Positions 9,953 through 21,000 of a DNA stretch of 64,000 bases are shown here, piece after piece. Origin of the DNA: Plutella xylostella (taxonomy: Eukaryota; Arthropoda; Insecta; Lepidoptera; Plutellidae); the NCBI RefSeq assembly GCF_932276165.1, contig NC_064009.1:4154001-4218000 (forward strand). Direction: 5' to 3'. A program made the position numbers and the translations under genes. The notes under the pieces were generated by a model. The model was not told the DNA's origin. It worked only from the letters and a program-made list of their open reading frames with translations, and ran no database searches. The stretch's first letter is position 1. Every line of letters starts with the position of its first letter.

Positions 9953-12900
9953 ATGGATGATAGCGACAACTCACAAGAAGATATAAAGAATGGGAATAGG
10001 TGGTAAGTAGATATTGTTAAATAGCCCCCGGCCCCCCACTTCAAATAAATTGTAGTCCGCGCTTTTATTATGGTTGTAATATAATAAATAAACAAGATGA
10101 ACCACTTACCATAAAATTTGTTGCATGAAAGGAGCCTCCCCGAATGACGTCTCTACTTTACTTTATAAACGTCGTCGGGCGCACCCTGAGCAGTCGGCGA
10201 CTGACGCTGTTGTGGCAGGCTAATCCTTTCACTTCAAACCCTAGACACGCTGTAGAATTTTGTGCATGTCAACAACACATCAGGAATACAAAATTGCATT
10301 CTCTATTCCTATACTTATAGTAAGAATTTATGAAGACTCACTTCATAAATTATGTATCTCTTGCTAGATTTAACTTTAATGTAAACAATCATCTTGCCTT
10401 ACAGCCAAAAAAGGTGTCCGCAATTTACCATAGAAGAAATTGGCAAACTTGTAGAATTAGTTGAAAAATACAAATTTGTATTGTTAAACAAAACTACCAA
10501 TGCAAATACTATTCGTTGTAAAGATGTAGCTTGGGTAAGAATTGGCAAGGCTTTTAACAACCAGGGATTTCCCCATGAAAGAAGTGTTGAGAGATTGATA
10601 ACCAAGTGGAAAAATTTAAAAAAGCAGACTCGTATCCTTTTTCGTAATGATAGTGATTTAAATCAAAGCCAGCATGACCCTATTTTTCATCAAATATGGG
10701 CATTACTGGCAGAAAGTGATAGCAATGAAGCATACTCAGCAGATGTTCCGCCAGAACTTTCTGATGATGAAGAGGGTAAGAACCTACTTTTCATAAGATT
10801 TATAAACTTGTCTTCAACCTGAAGGTTGCATGTAAGAGGTCATATTAGTCCTAGTTATTAGGCTACCTATTGTTGGTAATTCCAAGTATATTAAGTTATG
10901 GTAATCATTAAATACTATACTTAATACAGAGTACAAATATTGTATTTGCAATCTCAAATAGGCTCATCGCTATAATGATAGAATTAACAGAACATGATTA
11001 AAAGTGGAACAGCACTTCTTCATAACCTGTATTTGTACTAGCGGTGACATATTATGTATCTCAAGTCATTTCTGAGGGACGAACAGAGTGGATTCAGAGC
11101 GGGGCGATCTTGCACCGACCAGATCAACGTACTGCGAGTGATTCTGGAGCAGTGCAATGAAATGCGGAAAGAACTCTACACTCTGTTCGTAGACTTCGAA
11201 AAAGCTTTCGATCGGGTGAAATGGTCTAGCATTTGGCGAATCCTTAGGCGAAGAGGTATACCGGCCAAGGTTATACAAATGCCTTTATGAGGGTTCCTCT
11301 TGCCGAGTGATGCACAAAGGCCAACTAACAGAACCGATAACAGTCACTGCCGGAGTCAAACAGGGCTGTTTGCTGTCCCCGCTTCTCTTTCTTGTAGTCT
11401 TGGATGACGTGATGCGCAGAGTGAGTAGTAAAGAAGAGAGGGGACTACAATGGTTGCAGGATAAGACCCTCGAAGACATAGACTTCGCCGACGATCTCTG
11501 CTTACTCGCGACATCTCGTGACGATCTTCAGTCCAAGACCGATGACCTCGCAAAAGTTGCTGCTGAGGAAGGCCTGCGCATCAACTGTAGCAAGACCAAA
11601 GATATGCGCCTAAATACCTCCGATTCAGCCCCCATATATGTGAACGGCGACGTTGTCGAACAAGTGCAGCGTTTTACCTACCTGGGGAGCGTCGTGGACC
11701 CACTGGGCGGAGTGGAGGCGGATGTAGAAGCACGCATCAACAAAGCCCGAGCTGCATATGCGCAACTGAAGCCTGTTTGGACGTCTCGCATCATCACTCG
11801 GCGTACCAAGATCAGAGTTTTTAACTCCAATGTCAAGTCAGTCCTCCTGTACGGGTGCGAGACATGGCTCGTTAAGAATGAAGTAACCAGTAGACTTCAG
11901 GTGTTCGTGAACAAATGTCTGAGGCGCATACTGGGGATCTACTGGCCACGAACCATATCTAACGCAAGACTGTGGGAGATGACTGACCAGACACCCATTG
12001 ACAAGGAGATCCTACTCAGGAAATGGCGCTGGATTGGGCATGTGCTGCGGAGACCAGACAATCACCTGTCCAAACAAGGGTTGAAATGGCAAGCGAAGGG
12101 GAAGAGAAGGCCGGGCCGCCCCCGTACCACCTGGAGGCGGTCAGTTGAAAAGGAGGCTGCATCAACTGGTCTCGGCTGGGACGACCTGGAAGCGGCCGCG
12201 CAGGATCGGGAGAAGTGGAAATCCTTTCTTCGAGCCCTATGTCCCTGATGAGGGATAAGAGGATTTCATCATCATCATCATCAAGTCATTTGTAATGAAA
12301 CTAATTAAATTATAACCCCCTTTTTAGGGTTCCGTAGCCAAAATGGCAAAAACGGAACCCTTATAGTTTCGTCATGTCCGTCTGTCCGTCTGTCCGTCTG
12401 TCACAGCCGATTTACTCGGAAACTATAAGTACTACAGTGATGAAATTTGATGGGAATATGTGTTGTATGAACCGCTACAAAAATATGACACTAAATAGTA
12501 AAAAAAAAAATTGGGGGTGGGGCCCCCCATACATGTAACTGAGGGATGAAATTTTTTTTTTCGATGTACATACCCGTGTGGGGTATCAATGGAAAGGTCT
12601 TTTAAAATGATATAAAGTTTTCTAAAAAACATTTTTCTTAAAGTGAACGGTTTTTGAGATATCAGCTCTCAAAGTCGTAAAAAGTATGTCCCCCCCCCCT
12701 CTATTTTTATAACTACGGGGTATAAAATTCTAAAAAAAATTGAGGTGATGCATGCTAATTAACTCTTTCAACGATTTTTGGTTTGATCAAAGTATCTCTT
12801 ATAGTTTTTGAGATAGGTTGATTTAATTGCTGCTACGGAACCCTTTGTGCGCGAGCCCGACTCGCACTTGGCCGGTTTTTTAATATAAAAGTTACAGAAT

Positions 12901-15729
12901 GTTTTAGCTGTTGAACTGTTTAGTCCCTCTCTGTCAAAGAACAGAACAGTTTTTGGTAACTAAATTATAAATTGCAGATACTAAAAATCAAGTAAACAGG
13001 AGAAAAAATGGGTGGGACAGATGCAAAGTAAAAAAATCAGTATCAGAAGATATTGCAGGTACTTTTGCTGTCATAATTTAACATTATTCATTATTTGTGT
13101 GTGTGTATTATAATATTATATTAAAATAAATAACATAATATTTCGTAGTGCATTTTATAGTATTTAAACGGTATTCCATAGCTTGGTTTTAGCATTTATA
13201 AAAACAAGTATACCGTTCAAAAGCCTTATTTATTTACACACTAAGATCAACATTGAGAAATGACATAGGAATCAGACTTGATCTCCAGAGCATCAGTATA
13301 TATTCTTGTGGGACTTGTTTTCCTGTTTTTAGTTTTGTTTACCTATTTTTAGCGTGCAGTCGGGTTTTTTGTTGTTTATAATATTTTTTTTATGTTTATC
13401 TTATGAGGGTAATTCTATATTTTTCAGATGAAAGTGGCAGTTCAAGGTAAAATTCACACTTTCAATAAGTTAGTTATTTTAAGAAATTACTCATCATCTG
13501 TATAAAAGTTAATTATTAATCTTTTAACTTTTTAGGGAAAGATCTGTGAATTTCTCACCTCAGGAAACAAAACTATTAATTCAGTGTGTAAGGGAAGAGA
13601 AAAATATTGTTTTCAATAAAAGTTGTTCATTAAACTTAAGAAGACGAGCTTGGAATAGGGTAAGCTATTTTCTATATTTTAAATTTAAGTTAATTTTGGA
13701 GCACTAGGATGATATTTTGTTAATATAATAAGCCTTGATTGGGTTGCTGAGGCCAGGCTAGTTTTTAAGTAGTGTTTATCCTATTATATCAATAAAATAT
13801 ATGCCAAAGCGCTATCTACAGGTTTGGTGGGCTGAAACAATGCTTTACTAGAGCCACCAGTGAAAAAAACATGCCTACTTTATTTACAAATTAGACGCGT
13901 TTGTCTATCTAGTACTCTGTTGAGTATGTACTACAGCTATGAAATGTATACCTACTTATAAAATGTAATGACACTTCACAGATTGCTAATTCCTTCAACA
14001 AGCAAAGCCCAGTAGAAAGAACATCCAAGGTTCTGCATACAAAGTTTGTAAATATGAAGAATAAGGCGAAACTTCTTAACCTCAAATCTTACATGAAAGA
14101 TTTTAGCCGAAAACACAGTAAATTAGTCAACGAAAATACTAGGGTAAGTGTAGCTTTATGAAGGCTATATTCTGTTTCATAAGAATCCATACAGAATACA
14201 CTTAGGTCCACCAAACAACGAAACGCTTATTAATTAAGTAATTCTGGTTTGGATAAACTTGGTTTGTGAGTATATGGGACATAATTGTACTTAAGTATAC
14301 CTGAAACATGCACGTTTTTTTAAATCCTGCTTCTGACTAAATTAACATTATCATTTACCAGCCACTACCATGTTACTGGCTAATCACATCTATTTCTCCG
14401 TCCACAGCAAATAAAACCTGAGCCTATAGAGGCTATAGAGCCAGTATTCGAATTGAAGTCTCACATCGACGAATCTCACGACGACGGGTTCAATGACCTT
14501 GGCGACGTGTCGGGCCGCGGCCGGCTGAGCCCCGACCCTCTCAGCACGGTGCTCAACGGCGACGCTGGCACCCCCTGGCATGTAGCGGAAAATAGGGAAG
14601 TGGTGAAGAGGCAGCTGGAACTGCTGGACTATCAGATGGAAACTGCTAAGGTTTTTTTTTTTTTTTTAAATAGCTTTCGTGCAATCGGCACGTTTAATAC
14701 AACGAGATATAGTCATGGCTCGCGCAACAGAGCGCTCCAAAACTTATTTTTTCGTCATACAGTGACTCCCCTGATACGCATGGATTAAATTAATATTGAC
14801 GACCGAATGGCGTAGTGGTTAGTGACCCTGACTACTGAGCCGATGGTCCCGGGTTCGATTCCCGGCAGATATTTGTTTAAACACAGATATTTGTTCTCGG
14901 GTCTTGGATGTGCCCGTAAAATGGCAATAGGCCCGCCCCCTTGAGACTAACATAACACTCTGGCGAAAAGTGGGTGCAGCAATGCACCTCTGCCTACCCC
15001 GCAAGGGAGTACATTAGTACAAGGCGTGAGTGCGTGTGTGTGTGTAAATTAATATACTTCATGAAACATAAAATTTGCTAAATTATATCATCATCGAATA
15101 CGATTGGCAATCCTGTCTCTACGATGACGAAGCCTAGCTTTTGTGTTGATCACTCATCATTATCATGGACGTGATTAGAAGAATTATTCATCATAACCAG
15201 CCTCTGGTAAATTACCAGTTTTTTATGCAAAGCATTCCAGCATAGCACTCTGAACTTAATTTAAATCAATGGACCTGTCCGACCGCCATCAGTGTCCACG
15301 TTTCTGAACCCTGAACCATTTACTTCATCACCGGCATGGCAATACTTGAAGACTTTTGTCGAGGAAGTCAGACTTTTCGGAACAGCTGAGGAAGATATGC
15401 GATGAAACGTTCCAAATGCGGCCTAACCCAGATGGATGCACATTGCAGCATATCACCAGACTTCTTATCTTCCAAGTTCCTCCCCATCTAACCTGTCGCT
15501 TCCAAACTTCCAGCTAGAACGGCAACGCCTACTAGACGCCATGCAAGCGGAGAGGCGCGACCACGAGACGCGAGCCACAGAAGCGGCCTTGAGGCTGCGG
15601 GCGGCGCGACTCGAAGCGGTTGCCATGGAGACGAGGCTGCCCCCCGCGCACCCCGCGCTCGCCTACCCCCCGCCCGAGCTCCCCGCGCGCGAGTATGCAG
15701 CCTCCATGGAGTTCCAAAGTGATTTGTGA
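9953..15729 (+). CDS. Double Myb/SANT-like (zeste-type) DNA-binding protein, 8 exons
   Basis: Exons: 9953-10002, 10405-10775, 12978-13058, 13428-13446 (19 nt), 13536-13659, 13982-14143, 14408-14650, 15514-15729. All introns are GT-AG; phases agree; the CDS is 1266 nt (421 aa). Residues about 18-120 form a Myb/SANT-like domain of the zeste/Myb_DNA-bind_5 type (FTIEEIGKLVELVEKYK ... VAWVRIGKAFNNQG ... LITKWKNLKKQTR). Residues about 175-245 form a second, diverged one (NFSPQETKLLIQCVREEK ... AWNRIANSFNKQS ... LHTKFVNMKNKAK). An acidic region follows, then a coiled coil at about 330-395 (NREVVKRQLELLDYQME ... LERQRLLDAMQAERR). A nuclear DNA-binding regulator is inferred; the exact orthologue is not recognised. 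Intron 2 holds an RTE insertion and a GGTTCCGTA repeat; intron 7 holds a SINE. Confidence 0.85.
11061..12291 (+). mobile_element. 5'-truncated RTE-type retrotransposon with target-site duplication
   Basis: An 11-bp direct repeat TCAAGTCATTT (11061-11071 and 12281-12291) flanks an insert of 1209 bp ending in a (TCA)n run, the short-repeat tail expected of RTE elements. It lies in intron 2 of the Myb/SANT gene in the same orientation. Endonuclease and N-terminal RT regions are missing, so this is a typical 5'-truncated insertion. Confidence 0.95.
11072..12248 (+). pseudogene. RTE reverse transcriptase fragment with one frameshift
   Basis: The reading frame begins inside the RT fingers (DEQSGFRAGRSCTDQI) and carries the palm motif FVDFEKAFDRVKW. 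It breaks near 11281, where one base appears lost (GCC TTT ATG instead of a frame giving YEGSSCRV). The next frame continues to 12248 with QGCLLSPLLF, the catalytic FADDLCLL box, thumb, YLGSVVD, and the RTE C-terminal region (RKWRWIGHVLRR, GRPRTTWRR). It ends at a TGA just before the tail. The start Met of the first open frame lies in host sequence and is not the element's own. Confidence 0.93.
12319..12882 (+). repeat. Dispersed GGTTCCGTA repeat, full copy
   Basis: The repeat begins TTTTTAGGGTTCCGTAGCC, has a GTCCGTCT tandem run (3 units) at about 12376-12400, and ends GCTACGGAACCC ... GCACTTGGCCGGTTTTTT. The start and end share the inverted motif GGGTTCCGTAGC/GCTACGGAACCC. A nearly identical copy begins at 63624, and shorter relatives lie at 42487 and 8385. 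It is non-coding, and I cannot assign it to a transposon class. Confidence 0.85.
14797..15045 (+). mobile_element. tRNA-headed SINE, copy 2 (intron 7 of Myb/SANT gene)
   Basis: Same family as 3749-4012, with A- and B-box-like motifs, but lacking a short TGGGGC segment after the B box and a few bases of the body. It ends in a TG-rich tail. The 10-bp target-site duplication AAATTAATAT lies at 14787-14796 and 15046-15055. It sits between exons 14408-14650 and 15514-15729. Confidence 0.93.
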
Positions 15730-17832
15730 GTTTTTTAAGAATGGCAATGTTTTTAAAAAGTTATACTTTTGTGATCCGGATATTAGTCGCGCGGCTGGTA
15801 GGATTTTTTAGTGCCAATTTCTCCATTGTCGGTTATCTAACCGACAGGAATTGATTTATAATTAAACGTCATCTCCATATAAAATTCATGAGAGATGTGT
15901 CAAAAGTTAACCACTACTCCCTGGTTATGCTCTAACCAAGAATGGAGAAATTGGCAATAAACGTTTATGTTTACTGACTGATAGTTGTTTAAGTTTAAAC
16001 TCTATGTATAAATTAAGAGGAGTTATAGAACAGAATGTTATTTTAAGATGAATAAGTATTTCTATGTTGTTTATAAATCAGTAAAAGCTACTTTAACTTG
16101 CCACAAGTTTATTATTACGTCATAGACAGGAATAAAAGTAAACACAGATATAGATACGAAAATTTGTATACTTTACTTGATTGATTGCGTTTTACATGAT
16201 GATTAAGTCATAAGTTATTATTAAAATTCATTATTATATAATACGTTTTGTACAATTTCAATCTATACCTAACTATGCTACAACATCTATAAAATATATA
16301 TTACATGGCAACTATAATACAGCATGCTTTTTACATTGATACCTACATATAAAGTACAAAATTAGGTACGTTATGTATTACACTCACTTTTAAAGGCCTC
16401 GTCCATGAATATCGCTACAATCTTGACCATTTAAGACTATCAACATAACTTAAAAAGATACCTATACTTTATTGATCTCTTTATATGCAATTTTATGAGT
16501 TAAAATGGTAAATATTGTCGTGATATGTTTGGACCATGCAATGAAGGACTGTATTGTTGGGATTTAAGTTCGGTATAGAGAAGACCTACCGACTTTAGTA
16601 ATTTGTGTCTATGACTTTGGCTAACAAAGGCTGATGATTTGATGACGGCAAAATACGTGTAATTAGAATAACTTATAGTTAAATAGTAAGTACAACAAAA
16701 CATTTAAATAAGTAAAACTTTGAAGGAATAACACACTCTAGTGTTTAAGTTAAGTTTAAGCTTTTGGCTTCACCTCCTGAATCACAAAACGTGGTCTTTG
16801 ACTTCATAAAACTTCTACTATGTAACCGACATCAAGCTTATGAAATACCTAGTAAGTTAGCAACAGCCGTAAGTCAATAGTTAACCCATAGTTGAGCACA
16901 CGCTAGGAATGCGATCAGCCAAATAGACATGCGACGATTTTTATTACAAAAATATTAAGTCCATCGACAGATTTGAAGGATATTGGCTGAGGCAAAGTTA
17001 AGGAACATTGTATAGGTAAAGTAGTTAATAATCAATAACTTCGTTATTTAATCATTGATTACGGAAATCACAAAAACAAGCGTAGATACAGACCTTGATG
17101 TTAGTAAGTTTTGGAATATCATGGATCACTCACATAGCATCTTTAAAGTAGGTAGTAGTAGGTATCTAATAATGTGTCAGTCGTAAGTAGTTTCTTTTCG
17201 TTTCCTAATGAATGAGCAAACGATTTAATTAAGTACAAAACAAAGTAAATAGTTGATGAATGCGTCTGGTCTGGTGTTCACAACACTTTGTAGTGATCTC
17301 GTTGTAAAAGCTAAAACTAGTGTATTTGTCTTGTTAAGTCTTTCTGCCACTTCGCGGGCTGATGCTGGCTTGGGGGACTTAAGTACTTTCTATCTAAGTA
17401 CATTAATAAGGGTAATTGTTTCAAGTATTTTGGTACTGATACAATATCAGTTCAGGAATTTAGTGTCACCTAAACCATCATCAGCCTCAGCGATAAGTGG
17501 ACTATGCGTTGATTGACGACATAATTAATGTTAAAACATCCACAATCTAAACGTTAGTTCACGAACATGTTGCAAAAATGTATAAAACTGGACGGACAAC
17601 TCAACTCACTAACTGCAAATGAGCATCCAGCAATTAAAACTCGCATCCTACTCTCAGTTGAAGCGAATATCGCCTTTAAAACAATAGCCAATTCGCCAAA
17701 AATACCATTCAATTTCCTTTCGTTTTCGTGTAAATGCATGTAAAATGTTCTCTTTATCTAAACGTTGGCAGTTTACAATGAAAATACTAAGTACCTAGAC
17801 AGTTTCGTTTTTATCTTTGGTAATGTTATGCT
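15730..17832. other. Convergent intergenic stretch, no supported gene
   Basis: This lies between the 3' ends of the plus-strand Myb/SANT gene and the minus-strand CAS gene. It contains 3' UTR sequence and AT-rich DNA. Short open frames occur (for example 17253-17516 plus), but none has a recognisable domain or splice context. Confidence 0.6.
15956..15961 (+). terminator. Candidate poly(A) signal of the Myb/SANT gene
   Basis: AATAAA lies 227 nt after the stop codon at 15729 on the same strand. Another AATAAA follows near 16131. Either could define the transcript end. Confidence 0.5.
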
Positions 17833-17838
17833 TTTATT
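17833..17838 (-). terminator. Candidate poly(A) signal of the CAS gene
   Basis: AATAAA on the minus strand, 225 nt downstream of the CAS stop codon at 18063. Confidence 0.5.
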
Positions 17839-17921
17839 GTGAGCACGATCACTAGCTGCTGATAACGCAGCCTTGTCCCGACACATTCGCACTAGCTCCC
17901 CTAGCAAGGCGGTTCCAGGGA

Positions 17922-18045
17922 GACCACAGAGTACTTGATCCGCAAACCACTCGCCACAGATTAACTTGGTCAATGTGAGTGACACTCGCACTTCACCCGG
18001 CGAGGGCGTTCCAGGCGACCACAGAGTACTTGATCCGCAAACCAC
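17922..18045. repeat. 29-bp direct repeat in the CAS 3' UTR
   Basis: An identical 29-bp segment (containing CAGAGTACTTGATCCGCAAA) occurs at 17922-17950 and 18017-18045, each preceded by a similar GCG(G)TTCCAGG. It is immediately downstream of the CAS stop codon. Confidence 0.85.
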
Positions 18046-18062
18046 AGAGTAACTGTGAGTGA

Positions 18063-21000
18063 CTATATCTGCAGCGCAGCGAGCGCGGGCGCGGGGTCGT
18101 GCGGCGTGAGTGCCTCGTTCGGCACGGGGGTCTCGGGCGCCGCCGGCTCGGCCGCCCGCAGCAAAACCCGCCTTAAGTCCTGCGCCCGAGAAGCTAATAA
18201 ACGCGCCGCCGCCGCCATCTCTCCCACAGCGTGAGCACACGGGAACTGCTGCGCCGCCACTCGCGTCTTATTCACGAGGTTCGCTAATGCATCTGATAAC
18301 GCATCCGACGCTCTCAAAGCCCGAGTTTTGAGCCCGGCGTGGGATGCACTTCTGTGCACTGTATCTCCGACATGTACAATTCGATGTGCGCTCAACACGA
18401 CGAATTTCCCGTGCGCTAGGAAGACGTCGGGGGGCTGCCCCATGTCGATGGTGCGGAGGAAGGCCTCGACGGCGGTGGCGAGGTGGGCTCCGTAGGTGGC
18501 CGTCTGCGCCGCGTAGAAGGCGGCCAGCTGCCGGTCGTCCGGCGGGAGCAGCGCCGACGCCGCCGCCGCGCTCACCTGTGGATGGAAATGGCAACGTTAT
18601 TCCATGGATCATTTTATGAACACTAATCTTTACGGAGATGAAATGTAGTGGAGACACAGCTATAGGCTAATTCTGAGCGGTTCTATTCTATCCTCTGTGG
18701 GGGTGTTAGTATTAAGTACCGGCATGATGCCTGATAAGCGGTACTATAGTACCAGCTTCTCGTACACCTGCTATTAGGGTTTCTGCTCGAGAATTCTCGA
18801 GCTCGAGAAGATTCGAGAAATTCGGCTTCGTTCGAGACGAGAAAAAAATCTGAAGACTCGAGAATTTCTCGAGCCTTGAGATAAAAATTAAGAATATTCA
18901 ATTCGAATTTTCCTGTGCCGCTTAACAACACACACGCATACCATGCACGTGTATTATGATTTATTATGTTTCATCTCCATTTAAGCTAGTGCTGTACCTA
19001 CTGATAATACCAATGAATGATTAAAAGATAACGTAGGAATAGTCCGTACTGTTTCTTAGTTCAGGTGGACCAAAAGAAGTCATCCGAAGTTGTTTGTCTC
19101 TCATTTTTTTCTAAATGACAAACTTCGATTCTATTTTTTGATTATGTTTATTTGTACCTTTACAATTTTATTTGTAAAGTCGATAATATGATATCGGCCA
19201 AATGGGCGCCGTCACAATTGATTGCCATACTGGCTCGTTTTATGTCATTTCTCATCACTTCAGCGAAAACTTCGGGCGAGAGATTCTCCCACTCATGTCG
19301 AATGTTGTCTTTAAGGGCATCCACAGACACGGGTTTATTCACATAAACACGGGACTTCAAAAAACCGTAGAAAAACTGTCTGGAACGGTTAAATCGGGCG
19401 ATATGGCAGGGAAAAATGACTGATAAAACGAAAAAGAAGGCGACCCGAAAACTGAATAAACACAATTATTCCGCGTTCTTGGGGAGTCTATCACTCCACG
19501 GCTTCTGAACTTGTATTCTGCATTTGTCTAATCCACTAATATCAAAACTGATTTGAAATTGGCTGCCATTTGCACAAATGAGAGCAACTTCCAATAGGGT
19601 GATTACTTTTGGCCCACCTTGTACTAGTAATTAGTAGCTAGCTAGACAGCTAATTATAGTACAGTATTTTCTTTGTGATTAAGTTGACAAAGTAAAAAAA
19701 AGGAGAATTAGTGTTTTTTTTTTAATTAGTACAGTATTTTCTTTGTGATTAAGTTGACAAAGTAAAAAAAAGGAGAATAAGTGTTTTTTTTTAAATTAAG
19801 CCTTTTTTCTAAAGGTTTTCCTAGAAAGGCTCGAGACTCGAGAAGACTCGAGAATTTGGGCTCGAGAATTCTCGAAGCTCGAGAACGAAAACAGGTCGAG
19901 AAATCAGAAACCCTACCTGCTATATGCTAGTCAGCGAGCGCCACAGTAAAACGAGCATCCAGCAAGCGTCAAACATGAGCTGCACGTAGTCAGTCTCTCT
20001 GCTAGGGTTTCCACCTCGCTCCTCCGCTACTGCCACTAACACTGCGTACAACACTCACCTCGCCCGCATGGTCGGCGTCCATGACGAGCGCGCCGAAGGA
20101 GGCCCTCGGCTTGTCAGTCTACCGGAGGGCAGGGTTGCCATTCGCTACTATCCTGCTATCACTATCACTTTCTACTGCGCTCACCTCCCCCGCATGATCC
20201 GCATCCCTCACGAGTGCATCGAAGGACGCCCTCAGCTTGTTGGGCAGCGCGGCGCGGATCAGTCTCTCTGCCAGGGTTGCCACTGCCTCACCCGCCTACT
20301 GCCCCTGTCACTATCTATAGTCCTCACCTCGCCCGCATGGTCGGCATCCCTAACCAGCGCATCAAAGGAGGCCCTCAGCTTGTCTGGCAGCGCGGCGCGG
20401 ATCCCCGCGTTGCGTCGGTCCACGGCCGAGCGCGCCTCCAGATACACGTAGTCAGTCTCTCTGCTAGCGTTGTTACCTAGCTACTCCCCCACTGTGACTA
20501 TCAGTCTACTACGCAGCTTGTGAGTCTCTGATAGGGTTGCCACTGCGTCACTTGCCTATTGCTATTAAAGTTATCTATTATCCTAACCTCGCCCGCATGA
20601 TCCGCATCCCTGACGAGTGCATCAAAGGAAGCCCTGAGCTTGTCGGGCAGCGCGGCGCGGATCTCCGCGTTGCGTCGGTCCACGGCCGAGCGCGCCTCCA
20701 GACGCACGTAATCGTACTCTTCCGTCCACTCGTGGGTCGGCGGCGGGACTGTTGATCGCCTGGAAGGAAGGGAAGGAACAGTTGTAGTTATTGTCGGGTT
20801 TCTAGATTGGGGAATTCTTTGTGCATGTGAATGCTCTAAGGCATGTCCGCTCAAAATTCCGCTATCTTGATGAGCCTGAATGAATCGTTGGTCTTCATTG
20901 AAACAGAAGTAACAGGGCTTGAGGAGTATTATTAAGGAGCCTCCTTGAGTCATTTAATATCATGTTCCTTGTATACGTTTGTCACCGTTTGTCATATAAC

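Larger units (their letters stand above)
18767..19923. mobile_element. hAT-like non-autonomous element with CTCGAG-rich arms, containing a nested insert
   Basis: The 8-bp direct repeat CCTGCTAT (18767-18774, 19916-19923) flanks an element of 1141 bp with terminal inverted repeats TAGGGTTTCTG (18775) and CAGAAACCCTA (19915). Both arms are packed with CTCGAG/TCGAGAA motifs (18785-18875 and 19828-19895). The 8-bp duplication fits the hAT superfamily. No hAT transposase is present. A mariner-like piece (19062-19621) lies inside. The element sits in the last intron of the CAS gene. Confidence 0.88.

Noticed and set aside
18110..18657. Open frames overlapping the last CAS exon in other frames
   Set aside because: They are by-products of the high GC content of the real exon 18575-18063, which matches the CAS C-terminal domain.
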